This document shows, piece by piece, positions 32,201 to 39,632 of a stretch of DNA of 64,000 nucleotides; position 1 is the stretch's first letter; each line of letters begins with the position of its first letter. The position numbers were made by a program, and so were the translations under genes. The notes below the pieces were generated by a model. The model searched no databases. It had not been told where the DNA came from and saw only the letters and a program-made list of their open reading frames with translations. Source of the DNA: Sphingomonas metalli (GTDB lineage: Bacteria > Pseudomonadota > Alphaproteobacteria > Sphingomonadales > Sphingomonadaceae); NCBI RefSeq assembly GCF_014641735.1, contig NZ_BMIH01000006.1:38196-102195 (forward strand), written 5' to 3'.

Positions 32201-33426
32201 AGAGGCTGGTAGGCCGGCTTGGGCGCTGCGATCGATCCCATGGCGAGCGATTCGACGAGCGGCGTCGGATGCTCTGCGGCCCCGGGCAGCGCCAGGCGGC
32301 TTGGGCGCCATGCCATGTAGATGCCGGCCGGCTCGCCTTCTGGTGCGGGATCATCGAGGGTCACCACCTCGATCGGCTGCTCACCGTCGGGCTCGACAGC
32401 GCCCGGCTGGGGGCGCGGCGTCGGGGTTTGTGACTGGCGGCGGAATAGAGACAGCCGTGTCCGAGGCGTGGGTGGCGTCGGATCGCTTGGATGCGCGCGA
32501 GCAGGCAGGTGTTGGACAGCGTCCAGCAACGCTGGGAGGCCGGTCATCTCCTGCTCGACTGGGCCCTCATCTGGAGTCAGAACCTTATCGAGCACGAGCA
32601 GGCGGACGGCGATGCCGGTTCCGTGCTTCACGTACAGGCCGCGGGGCAGGGCCGCGTCGAGGCGGATGGTCGCCTCCGATCCAAGCGTCTGGCTGTCGAA
32701 CCAGGTCGGCATGATCGCAACCGCGCGTCCGCCGCATTTGAGGCGGCGGAGGCTGGCTTTGAGGTGCCGAGCGGCCGCATGCCGGTCGACCGGGCGGCCA
32801 ATTGAGCGCGCAAAGGGCGGGTTGATCAGGAGAATGTCGGCTTGGACGTTGACCGGCAGCAGATCGTCGACGAGTTCGCCATCGTAACCGCTGATCCGCG
32901 CCTGTGGAAAGGCCCGCTCGAGGCAGTGTCGGCGACTGGGATCGATCTCGTTCAGCACGAGGGCGGCCCCGAGCTTCGCCGCCGGCCAGACGAGCAATCC
33001 GGTGCCGGCGGAGGGTTCGAGCACGGTGTCAAACGGGCGGAGTTGTGCTGCCACGCTCATCGCCCACGCGATCGGGGCAGGGGTGGAGAATTGCTGGAAG
33101 GCGAGCTGGTCTTCGGTGCGCACCGTCTGTGTCGGCAGCCGGCGGCCCAGATCGATCAGAGCGTCCAGCGCGACCGACGGGCTGGAGAGGTCCACGCCCG
33201 CACCGGCTGACCCCAACCAGAGCACTTGCGCGAGTTCGAGCGCATCGTAGGCGTGGCGCATCGACCAGCCGCCATCGGCGGCGGAGCGGCCTGTCGCGGA
33301 GGCAAGCAGGTCCCGCAGCAGGCGGGCGTCGATCACCTCGCCGGCCTGGAGGAAGTCGCAAAGGCGATGCGCGACGGCGAGGACGGGATCGGCAGGAGCT
33401 TCGAGGCGAAGCGCGGCAGCGGTCAT
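29212..33426 (-). CDS. Strawberry-notch-family methylase-helicase fusion
   Basis: 1404 residues. N-terminal N6-adenine methyltransferase: SAM loop EPSAGTGLL at 137-145 and NPPF at 202-205. Disordered Pro/Thr linker ~310-350. SF2 helicase-like half: Walker A GDGTGAGKGRQ at 468-478, DEAH at 575-578, and in the C-lobe GRTHRSAQ in the arginine-finger region. Such proteins are common on alphaproteobacterial plasmids and phages, where they are thought to protect or remodel element DNA. Next to a Toprim primase. Confidence 0.92.
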   Translation of the reverse strand: MTAAALRLEAPADPVLAVAHRLCDFLQAGEVIDARLLRDLLASATGRSAADGGWSMRHAYDALELAQVLWLGSAGAGVDLSSPSVALDALIDLGRRLPTQTVRTEDQLAFQQFSTPAPIAWAMSVAAQLRPFDTVLEPSAGTGLLVWPAAKLGAALVLNEIDPSRRHCLERAFPQARISGYDGELVDDLLPVNVQADILLINPPFARSIGRPVDRHAAARHLKASLRRLKCGGRAVAIMPTWFDSQTLGSEATIRLDAALPRGLYVKHGTGIAVRLLVLDKVLTPDEGPVEQEMTGLPALLDAVQHLPARAHPSDPTPPTPRTRLSLFRRQSQTPTPRPQPGAVEPDGEQPIEVVTLDDPAPEGEPAGIYMAWRPSRLALPGAAEHPTPLVESLAMGSIAAPKPAYQPLLPSGVVRQALLSAAQLETLVYAGGAFERDLPGHFVADEAGTDLTMAEDGIAYRQGFFLGDGTGAGKGRQIAGIIRDQWARGRKRHIWLSKNETLLEDARRDWSALGGMSLDVQPLSQWKLGTPITLDEGILFVTYPTLRSGREEVTRLQQILEWAGESFEGLIAFDEAHALANAAGGEGSRGRIKGSEQGLAGLRLQNRLPRARALYVSATGASDVANLSYASRLGLWGPGTAFATREAFITGVRAGGIAAMELVARDLKALGLYTARALSFAGVEYDLLEHALTSEQVRVYDAYAEAWAIIHRNLGAALEATRVVDSASGSTLNANAKSAALSRFESVKQRFFAQLLLSAKLPSLLPAIATDLENGNAVVVQLVSTSEAMLDRRLADLDPAERETLEIDLSPREYVVDYLVRAFPTRQMRVFTDPDGNIRSEPMVDDQGHPVHCRAAIEARDSMVEQLCALPPVATALDAILERFGTDRVAEVTGRTRRLVLDRARQQRLERRSPRSNLAEAQAFMDGNKKLLVFSDAGGTGRSYHACLKARNQARRIHYLLEPGWRADAAIQGLGRTHRSAQASAPLFRPVTTDVRGERRFISTIARRLDALGALTRGQRQTGGQNLFNPADNLESDYAKDALTNWYRLLFAGKLRSITCADFQGRSGLVLEAEGGGLRDDLPPIQRWLNRLLAFPIALQNAIFEEYLGLVEAQVAAAREAGTLDVGVETLLVETLTVRNDRILRTDPSSGATSHLLTLDLEQRPRPLRSEAALRLAERDGSCLLINDRSGRAAVRLHARSLLNEAGLPLRRYELVRPLRREHIGHGQFDETHWRPADSTAFAAAWNAEVEEATASTQSETMHLATGLLLPIWDALPDDHVQVLRVVDEKGRSLLGRPVPAAAVSELGRRFGLDLDHAVPVSALVSGVLETGRCCTIPGTRSVQLKRSLVGGERRLELVGFDPARLGELKALGCFTEIIRYQTRLFVPAIRAAEIVERLSGGR

Positions 33427-33494
33427 GGCAGAGACTCCGGCCCGGCCGGCTCCAGCGCCGACGTCGGGGCACGAAGTGTCCGATCTCCTCCCCT

Positions 33495-34379
33495 CTATCG
33501 TTCGGTCGTCATCCTGCCCCGCGGAGGTGCGCGCAGGACATCGTTCCAGTCCGCACCGGGCTGGGCCGGGTAGCGGGCCTCGATTCGCCGGCCGGCGAAG
33601 CGCTCGCGCGCCACCGTCTCGGCTTGGTGCCCGGCGGCATCATGGTCGAGAAACAGAATGATCTCCGTGACCGACGCGGGAAGAGTGATCCGCTTGAAGC
33701 GTTCGGCTCCGAGCGTGGCCCAGCAGGGCACGCCAAAGAGTCGACAGGCGGAGAGGGCGGTTTCGATACCTTCCGCCAAGCCGAGGCGATTGCTCGCCGA
33801 CACGAGGCGGACGAGACCGCTGCCGAGTGATCCCAGCGCGGCACGTGCCGGCTGGCGGGAGGAGAGGGATAGTCCATCCCGACTGAGGAACGTCCGGTGC
33901 ACGGCGACGAGCCCGGTCTCGTCAGTCACAGCCGCGATCATGGCCGGCAAGAAGCGTGTGAGGGGATGCCGTCCCTGAGGCGTTCGAGGGTGGAAACGAA
34001 GCGCCGAAGTCCCGGTAAGCCCGCGTCCCGCCAGATAGCGCGATGCAGGGCTTTCACGGAGCGGGCGTGCCTCGGACCAGAGCCGCTCCACTGCGGGCTT
34101 TCGTGTGTCGATTGGCTCGTCTGTGCCGAACACCACGCGCGCACCGCCGGGAAGGCGGAGCGCCGCGATCGCGTCGAGCACATCGCGTGTCTCGCAGCCG
34201 GCGAAGCAATGGAACAGCAGTCTCCTTCGACCCGGGCGGACGCTGAGGGACGGCGTCGCATCGGCATGTGCCGGGCAGCGGCACATGCCGCCCCGGGGCG
34301 TCCAGTGGCCGCCGAGCGCCTCGACGATGGTGCGACCGCTGTCGGCGCCGCTGGCGAGGTGGGGATCGTGAAAGGTCAT
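33495..34379 (-). CDS. Toprim-domain primase-like protein
   Basis: 294 residues from the ATG at 34379. CHC2-type zinc ribbon GGMCRCPAHADATPSLSV...FHCFAGC (C-x-C-x2-H then H-C-x3-C) at ~28-60; Toprim residues in GLAEGIETALSACRLFG (E) and IILFLDHDAAGHQAETV (D-x-D). It would make primers for the transferred strand. Divergent from the lytic transglycosylase gene across an SOS box (34458-34472). Confidence 0.87.
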   Translation of the reverse strand: MTFHDPHLASGADSGRTIVEALGGHWTPRGGMCRCPAHADATPSLSVRPGRRRLLFHCFAGCETRDVLDAIAALRLPGGARVVFGTDEPIDTRKPAVERLWSEARPLRESPASRYLAGRGLTGTSALRFHPRTPQGRHPLTRFLPAMIAAVTDETGLVAVHRTFLSRDGLSLSSRQPARAALGSLGSGLVRLVSASNRLGLAEGIETALSACRLFGVPCWATLGAERFKRITLPASVTEIILFLDHDAAGHQAETVARERFAGRRIEARYPAQPGADWNDVLRAPPRGRMTTER

Positions 34380-34457
34380 AAGGGCTCTCGCTGTCTGTGA
34401 CGCGCCCCGCGCCGCCGCCTCCACTCCCTTCAGCTTAGCGCTTTCCTACAGCAGCAC

Positions 34458-34472
34458 GTTCGCACTATGTTC
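34458..34472. promoter_or_regulatory. SOS (LexA) box between primase and transglycosylase genes
   Basis: GTTC-GCACTAT-GTTC, perfect direct repeat with 7-base spacer, 36 bp before the ATG at 34509 and 78 bp before the minus-strand ATG at 34379. Confidence 0.8.
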
Positions 34473-34508
34473 CGATTCGAGGAAGAGGAAAATGCATGAT
34501 GCGAGGCG

Positions 34509-35123
34509 ATGATGATCCGAACCTTCTTCCCCGCCGCGGCAGTGCTGCTGGCCTGCGCTTCACCCGCACTGGCGCAGCACACTGACGCGGAATTGAGTTC
34601 AGCTGAGGCGGACGATGCTTCAGCTGCCGTTTTCGAGCTGATCGAGCACCGGACGGCCGCAGCACGATCATTTTCTGCTGCGGCCGCCGATCCCCCAGTC
34701 ATGACCGTCTCTGCGACGAGAGCCGCACCGCCGAGAGGACGCGAGCGGTTCCTCGCGTTTATCCGTGCCGCCGAGCTTCGCCACGCGCTGCCGAACGGTT
34801 TGCTCGATGCACTGATCGCGGTTGAATCAGCCTACCAGCCCGGCGTGGTCAGTCGCGCTGGGGCCATGGGTTTGGCGCAGCTGATGCCCGCGACGGCGCG
34901 GGCGCTGGGTGTCCTCGATCCATTCGACGCGCGCATGAACGTCGATGGTGGAGCTCGCTTCCTGAGAGCCATGCTCGACAAGTTCGGGTCGGTGACGCTG
35001 GCGCTGGCCGCCTACAATGCTGGGCCTGCGGCGGTCATGCGGGCGCGCGGCATTCCCGCCAACAGCGAGACCCCGACCTATGTGCGCAAGGTCCTGTCAG
35101 CTTGGCGGCTGGGGAGCTTCTGA
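34509..35123 (+). CDS. Lytic transglycosylase (VirB1-like)
   Basis: 204 residues. Signal peptide to about residue 22 (...ASPALA-Q). SLT domain: catalytic E106 in LIAVESAYQP, GAMGLAQLMPATA at ~117-129, and LALAAYNAGP. It opens the peptidoglycan for a secretion or conjugation channel. No other mating-pore genes lie here. ATGATG start; weak ribosome site GAGGCGATG. A LexA box upstream suggests SOS-linked transfer. Confidence 0.9.
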   Translation: MMIRTFFPAAAVLLACASPALAQHTDAELSSAEADDASAAVFELIEHRTAAARSFSAAAADPPVMTVSATRAAPPRGRERFLAFIRAAELRHALPNGLLDALIAVESAYQPGVVSRAGAMGLAQLMPATARALGVLDPFDARMNVDGGARFLRAMLDKFGSVTLALAAYNAGPAAVMRARGIPANSETPTYVRKVLSAWRLGSF

Positions 35124-35151
35124 CATGCGCGATTCCCTCGACAGCCCCGGC

Positions 35152-35334
35152 TCACGCGCCGTTCTGCAGCAACCAGGCATGCACATGGGCGTGAACGCGC
35201 CGACGTGGCCGGCGGCCCGCCCGGAGGTCGAACACGAACCGAGGATCGTGGACGACGAGGCGGCCGAACCGCGTGGGGCTGAGGCCCACCCGCGTCAGAA
35301 AAACTTCGATCCTCGGCAGCAGATCCCCGTCCAT
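35152..35334 (-). CDS. Small HTH-like protein divergent from the S24 repressor
   Basis: 60 residues. LLPRIEVFLTRVGLSPTRFGRLVVHDPRFVFDLRAGRRP is a compact helical, Cro-like segment; proteins with G-x-SPTRFGR and DPxFVxDLRxGR occur widely as short DNA-binding proteins. The gene opposes the S24 repressor gene with the SOS box 23 bp from its ATG, a cI/cro-like layout. Function inferred from layout. Confidence 0.65.
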   Translation of the reverse strand: MDGDLLPRIEVFLTRVGLSPTRFGRLVVHDPRFVFDLRAGRRPRRRVHAHVHAWLLQNGA

Positions 35335-35356
35335 GCGTCGCGACTCGCTTTACTCC

Positions 35357-35371
35357 GTTCCTGTTATGTTC
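35357..35371. promoter_or_regulatory. SOS (LexA) box upstream of the S24 repressor
   Basis: GTTC-CTGTTAT-GTTC, perfect, 34 bp before the S24 ATG at 35406 and 22 bp before the divergent ATG at 35334. Confidence 0.82.
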
Positions 35372-35405
35372 CATACTGCGTGATTAGTGCTGTAGGAAAT
35401 CCCCT

Positions 35406-36059
35406 ATGATGCTCGCCACGATCGAACACCCGCGCGAAGCGCTCCAGCGGCTCATCGAAGAGCGCAAGGAGGAGTATGCCGCGCTGTCGCGCATGCTCGG
35501 GCGCAATCCGGCCTACATCCAGCAGTTCATCAAGCGGGGGACGCCCAAGCGCCTCGATGAAAAGGATCGCCGCCTTCTCGCCAGCTATTTCGGGGTCAAG
35601 GAGACGGTGCTCGGCGGCCCTCAGGAGTGGGAGAAGCCGACGCTGCAGCAGGTGCCGGTGCTCGATGTCTACGCCTCGGCCGGCTACGGGGCTGCCGATT
35701 TTGGCGAGGCGCGCCGCACGTCGATCGGCTTCGATCCGCGCTGGCTTCGCGAGCGCACCAAGGGCTCGGCCGATGGTCTGTCGATCATCCAGGTCAAGGG
35801 CGACTCGATGGCGCCGACGCTCGCCGATGGCGACGACGTCCTGGTTGACCGCAAGGATGGGGTGAGCCGGCTACGCGACGGCATCTACGTCCTGCGGCTG
35901 GACGATAGCCTGATGGTCAAGCGGCTGGCGCGGCAGCCCTCGGGTCGCGGCATCTCGATCAGGAGCGACAATCCCGACTATCCGAGTTGGCAGGACATCA
36001 ATCCCAGCCGGATCGACATCGTGGGACGGGTGCTATGGTTCGGCCGCACGCTGAGCTGA
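35406..36059 (+). CDS. LexA-like S24-family self-cleaving repressor
   Basis: 217 residues (MM at 35406/35409). N-terminal HTH (YAALSRMLGRNPAYIQQFIKRG at ~24-45, given in part), then the S24 peptidase: cleavage site A92-G93 (YASAGYG), nucleophile S134 in VKGDSMAPTL and base K172 in LMVKRL. Such repressors cut themselves when RecA filaments form. It has the GTTC-N7-GTTC box in its own promoter, so either chromosomal LexA or this protein controls it. Not the housekeeping LexA by its N-terminus. Confidence 0.9.
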   Translation: MMLATIEHPREALQRLIEERKEEYAALSRMLGRNPAYIQQFIKRGTPKRLDEKDRRLLASYFGVKETVLGGPQEWEKPTLQQVPVLDVYASAGYGAADFGEARRTSIGFDPRWLRERTKGSADGLSIIQVKGDSMAPTLADGDDVLVDRKDGVSRLRDGIYVLRLDDSLMVKRLARQPSGRGISIRSDNPDYPSWQDINPSRIDIVGRVLWFGRTLS

Positions 36060-36087
36060 TCGGGCCAGCCCGGTCACAGGTGTCAGC

Positions 36088-36486
36088 ATGAAGCAGATGA
36101 GCCTACACGTCGTCGGCGCGAACCATCCCAATGCGGATGGTGGCAATCGGCGCTTCGAGATCCTGCTTTGCGTGCCCGGCGAACCGATCGAGCTGATTCC
36201 TGAGCCAAAGAACCCGGCGGACCCGAATGCCATTGCGGTGTTCAGCAGCCGAAACGTCCAGATCGGCTATCTGACCGCAGACCGCACTCCCTGGATCGGC
36301 GGCATGCTGCGCAACGGCCGCCCGATCGAGGCGATCTTCCAGGCCGCCACGCCTGCCGGTGCTGCCATCCGGATCGGGTTCGACGGCGACCATCCCGTTT
36401 TGCCGCCCGCGGACGCGACGCGTGCCACACCACCAGATCCGGCCACGGTCGAGTTCTGGCCAGACGAGATCTACCCTGATGACTGA
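36088..36486 (+). CDS. HIRAN-domain protein
   Basis: 132 residues. RRFEILLCVPGEPIELIPEP, then NPADPNAIAVFSSRNVQIGYL matches the HIRAN DNA-end-binding fold found in Rad5-type helicases, where it reads 3' ends. Here it is stand-alone. ATGA-type overlap with the next gene. Between a damage-responsive repressor and a recombinase, a role in DNA processing is likely. Confidence 0.85.
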   Translation: MKQMSLHVVGANHPNADGGNRRFEILLCVPGEPIELIPEPKNPADPNAIAVFSSRNVQIGYLTADRTPWIGGMLRNGRPIEAIFQAATPAGAAIRIGFDGDHPVLPPADATRATPPDPATVEFWPDEIYPDD

Positions 36487-36742
36487 CCTCGCTTCTCTTG
36501 CCGTTGAAGGCCAGCACACGCCCGGGAACCACCCTCCAAGTGGCTCAGCGGTACAACCGATACTTGAGAAGGCGTGGGCGATCGCAATCGATCTGCGCCG
36601 CGATCTCGGCTTGTCCGAGGCGATCGCCTGGGCAGACGGCTATCTGGAGGAGGTGCGGGAGAAGGAAAGCTCGACCGCCGCCGCGCGCTGGGTGGTCGTG
36701 ATCAATGCCTTGGCCGAGCTGGCCCGGTCAAGCGTGCACTGA
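36479..36742 (+). CDS. Hypothetical protein coupled to HIRAN gene
   Basis: 87 residues from the ATG at 36479, overlapping the HIRAN stop by 8 bases. Disordered first 25 residues, then ILEKAWAIAIDLRRDLGLSEAIAWADGYLEEVREKESSTAAARWVV, one helical domain. No family recognised. Confidence 0.6.
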   Translation: MTDLASLAVEGQHTPGNHPPSGSAVQPILEKAWAIAIDLRRDLGLSEAIAWADGYLEEVREKESSTAAARWVVVINALAELARSSVH

Positions 36743-36844
36743 CGATCGCTCATCGGGATAGCTGTCTAGCTCACTAGGTTCGGCTTGCTTGGCTAAGCTC
36801 GGCAGCATCGGCACTACCGGCTCTGAGCTGCCGTCCCACTGCGT

Positions 36845-36872
36845 AGCTCATCCGGGTATACCCGAAAGAGCT
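36845..36872. promoter_or_regulatory. 28-bp palindrome abutting the recombinase start codon
   Basis: Core CGGGTATACCCG (36853-36864) is perfect; outer arms AGCTC (36845-36849) and GAGCT (36868-36872) also pair. 12 of 14 position pairs are complementary. The size and symmetry match a serine-resolvase crossover site or an operator. Confidence 0.55.
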
Positions 36873-37586
36873 ATGATGACCGACATCGCCCCGACCTCGG
36901 TACGTGCCGCGCGCGTCTACCTGCGCGTCAGTACCGAGGAGCAGGACCTCACGCGGCAGGACGCGATCGTCGCGGGCGCTCGGTCCGCAGGCTACTATGT
37001 CGCTGCAGTCTACCGCGAGAAGGCATCGGGCGCGCGGCCGGACCGGCCGGAGCTCCTGCGCATGGTGGAGGACCTGCAGATGGGCGAGGTGGTCGTCGCC
37101 GAGAAGATCGACCGGATCAGCCGACTGCCGCTGCCCGAAGCCGAACTGCTGGTCGCGGCGATCCGAGCCAAAGGCGCCCGGCTGGCCGTGCCGGGCATTG
37201 TTGATCTATCGGACCTCGTCGCGGACAGCGCGGGCGTGGCGCGCATTGTGCTCGAGGCTGTGCAGGACATGCTGCTCCGCGTCGCGCTGCAGACCGCACG
37301 CGACGAGTATGAGACCCGCCGCGAACGCCAGCGTGAGGGCATCGAGATCGCGAGGGGGGCAGGGCGGTACACCGGACGCAAGGCCGATTTCGCCCAGCAC
37401 CGGCGCATCGTTGCGTTGCGCGAGGCAGGCATGAGCATCGCGAAGACGGCCGAGCTGGCCGGGTGCAGCATCGCACAGGTCAAGCGCGTGACTGCGCAGC
37501 ACCGATCGAGGAACAGCGCGCAGGCAGATGTTCAACAACCCGGAGACCAAAACGGTTCACGCGGCGTAGATCGACGAATGGGTTAA
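36873..37586 (+). CDS. Serine recombinase (resolvase/invertase family)
   Basis: 237 residues (MM). Catalytic S20 in YLRVSTEEQ, then ARPDRPELLRMVEDLQMGEVVVAEKIDRISRLP with the conserved R residues. The C-terminal ~60 residues contain a Hin-type HTH (ALREAGMSIAKTAELAGCSIAQVKR). It would resolve plasmid dimers or invert DNA. The segment KIDRISRLP replaces the usual KLDRLSR; otherwise standard. Palindrome at 36845-36872 may be its site. Confidence 0.92.
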   Translation: MMTDIAPTSVRAARVYLRVSTEEQDLTRQDAIVAGARSAGYYVAAVYREKASGARPDRPELLRMVEDLQMGEVVVAEKIDRISRLPLPEAELLVAAIRAKGARLAVPGIVDLSDLVADSAGVARIVLEAVQDMLLRVALQTARDEYETRRERQREGIEIARGAGRYTGRKADFAQHRRIVALREAGMSIAKTAELAGCSIAQVKRVTAQHRSRNSAQADVQQPGDQNGSRGVDRRMG

Positions 37587-37713
37587 TGGTCAGCCATCGC
37601 GGTGGGTGCCTGGGCGCGAGCGTCGCGAGGCGGAACGGATGCCAAACCGCCGTTTTCTGAACGATGCCGAACGCCTAGGTTCTGGCTCGTCGGCCAAGGT
37701 GGTAGGGTAGGCG

Positions 37714-38064
37714 ATGCTCTACCTCATTTTGAAGGCGGTGATCTCGGCCGCCATTATCGTTACGGTATCGGAAGTGGCGAGGCGCAGCCCCGGCTTGGGG
37801 GCGCTGGTCGCCTCTCTCCCCCTTGTCTCGGTGTTGGGCATGATGTGGCTGTGGCGCGACACGCACGATAGCGCCCGGATGGCCGCCCATGCGGGTGCAA
37901 CCTTCTGGTATGTGCTCCCCTCGCTGCCGATGTTTCTGCTGATCCCGGCCATGCTGAACCGGGGCGCGCCGTTCTGGCTGGCGCTGGGGTCCGGCTGCGT
38001 GCTCACGATCCTGCTCTACCTCACCATGACGTGGGCAGCGTCGCGCTTCGGGCTTCAACTCTGA
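37714..38064 (+). CDS. DUF3147 membrane protein
   Basis: 116 residues, four hydrophobic segments (~2-20, ~28-47, ~64-84, ~88-108). PGLGALVASLPLVSVLGMMWLWRDT is the conserved DUF3147 stretch. Function unknown; inner membrane. Start ATG 37714 with GGTAGGGTAGG upstream. Confidence 0.85.
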   Translation: MLYLILKAVISAAIIVTVSEVARRSPGLGALVASLPLVSVLGMMWLWRDTHDSARMAAHAGATFWYVLPSLPMFLLIPAMLNRGAPFWLALGSGCVLTILLYLTMTWAASRFGLQL

Positions 38065-38152
38065 CGCTGCGGCTGTGATCGGCGGGAGCTGCGAGCGGGG
38101 CTAGACGCACAGGAAAGACGAAACGTCTTAAACCGAACGCAACCCACTCTCG

Positions 38153-38169
38153 CTATCGTTTTCCGATGG
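38153..38169. promoter_or_regulatory. Operator-like palindrome at the start of the 38.2-kb membrane gene
   Basis: CTATCG-TTTT-CCGATGG, identical at 14 of 17 positions to the palindrome in front of padR (40852-40868). It overlaps the ATG at 38166. GCTATCG/CGATAGC (38152-38176) also pair. Confidence 0.55.
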
Positions 38170-39632
38170 CGATAGCTGCGTCTCGCTCGCTGGAAAGCAG
38201 GATCGCCCTGCCGGTCGCGGCCGTGCTGCTGGCCATTCTGGCCTACGGTGTGGTGTCGTCGCCTGCGCTGATCGAACGCTGGGGCGCCTCGCCGGGCGGA
38301 GTGGGGGCGCTGGCCGCATGGCTGGCGCTCGCCACCGTAGTGGTTCCGGTCCTGCGCGCGCCACCTTCGCGCCGCATTGTGTTGGTGCTGCTCGTCCTGG
38401 CCGTCGCTCTCCGTTTCAGCTTCGCGCTGCTCGTCGTCCATCGCGCGCCGCAAGGCGACGCTCAATCCTACCTGACGCTGGCCGCCAGCCTGCGCCACGG
38501 GCAAGGGCTCACCATTTTCGAGCCGTTCCTCGGCATCACCACGCGCGCGCTGTTTCCGCCGCTCTATCCCGTGCTGCTGGCGGGGTGGAGCATTGCGTTC
38601 GGCTTCTCCACGCCGTCGCTGCTCGCATTCGGCACCCTGACCGACCTCGCCACGGCCGCGATGATCGCGGCGCTGGGATCCCGCGTCGGCCGCGCCGGGG
38701 CTGGGCGGGGCGCGGCGTGGCTCTATCTGATCTGGCCGTCGGCGCTGTTCTCCGCTCCGCTCGCGCAAAAGGAAAGCCTGTGCGCGCTTCTGGTCGTGAT
38801 CATCGCGACGGCGTGGGTGTGGAGCGATCTGCCCGGCTGGAAGCGTGTCTCCGTCATTGGCGTCGCCGCCGGCCTGCTGGCGCTGACGCAGCCGGGTGAA
38901 GCGCCGCTTGCCGGGCTGTTCGGGCTGGTCTTGGCGGGTCGCCTCGGCCTCGTCCGGCTGCTGCGGACCGGGGTTCCCGCAGCCGCCATCGCCTGCCTCG
39001 TGCTGCTGCCGTGGTGGGTCCGCAACTGGCTCACGTTCGGCGCCTTCGTGCCGCTCACCACGTCGAGCGGCGTGGGCCTGTGGATCGGCAACAACCCCGG
39101 CGCGACCGGCAACTGGATGGCGCCGCCCGCCTCGCTGCGCGGCCTACCCGAACTGGAATATAGCCGCCAAGCGGGGCTGATCGCGCGCGAGTGGATCACG
39201 GCCCACCCCGTCGCGTTCGTGCGGCTGACGCTCGCCAAGCTCGCCCGGTCCTGCGGCGTCGCTGACTTTGGACTGGTGCGGCTCGCGGCGATGCGCCCGG
39301 CGGTGTCTGCTTGGATAGCGGCGCTGCTGCTGCCGCTCTCCCAGGGCGCGCACCTTGTCATGCTGGGCGGCGCGGCCGTCGCTGCCCGGCTCCGCGCTGA
39401 TCGTGCGCTCGAGACGGTGCTGTTGCTGGTTGCCGCGTGCGGGCTGCAGATTGCGGTGTTCGGGGTCTGGTTCGAGTTCGCGGAGCGGCATCGCGAGTTC
39501 GCGACGCCGTTCCTGCTGCTCCTGCTCTGCCTTGGGCTGGACCGCGCTCAGCGCGGGCGGTCGTCGCCCGTCGCCCCGCGGTCAAGCAGGGCATCGATCG
39601 ACCATCGGCCGCTGCCGACGATGAACACGTAA
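38166..39632 (+). CDS. Polytopic membrane glycosyltransferase-like protein (GT39/PMT type)
   Basis: 488 residues with about ten membrane helices. RAPQGDAQSYLTLAASLRHG near residues 98-117 resembles the DxxxY catalytic loop of lipid-linked sugar transferases; LFPPLYPVLLAGW, then WVRNWLTFGAFVPLTTSSG and GNNPGATGNW follow in a large loop. It probably transfers a sugar from a polyprenyl carrier in the periplasm. The last 28 codons overlap the convergent DoxX gene by 85 bases, and the start overlaps a palindrome shared with padR. Confidence 0.75.
   Translation: MAIAASRSLESRIALPVAAVLLAILAYGVVSSPALIERWGASPGGVGALAAWLALATVVVPVLRAPPSRRIVLVLLVLAVALRFSFALLVVHRAPQGDAQSYLTLAASLRHGQGLTIFEPFLGITTRALFPPLYPVLLAGWSIAFGFSTPSLLAFGTLTDLATAAMIAALGSRVGRAGAGRGAAWLYLIWPSALFSAPLAQKESLCALLVVIIATAWVWSDLPGWKRVSVIGVAAGLLALTQPGEAPLAGLFGLVLAGRLGLVRLLRTGVPAAAIACLVLLPWWVRNWLTFGAFVPLTTSSGVGLWIGNNPGATGNWMAPPASLRGLPELEYSRQAGLIAREWITAHPVAFVRLTLAKLARSCGVADFGLVRLAAMRPAVSAWIAALLLPLSQGAHLVMLGGAAVAARLRADRALETVLLLVAACGLQIAVFGVWFEFAERHREFATPFLLLLLCLGLDRAQRGRSSPVAPRSSRASIDHRPLPTMNT

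Noticed and set aside
37632..37654. GGAAC ... CGTT as an EcfG promoter before the DUF3147 gene
   Set aside because: The spacer is 14 bases; EcfG promoters need 16-17.
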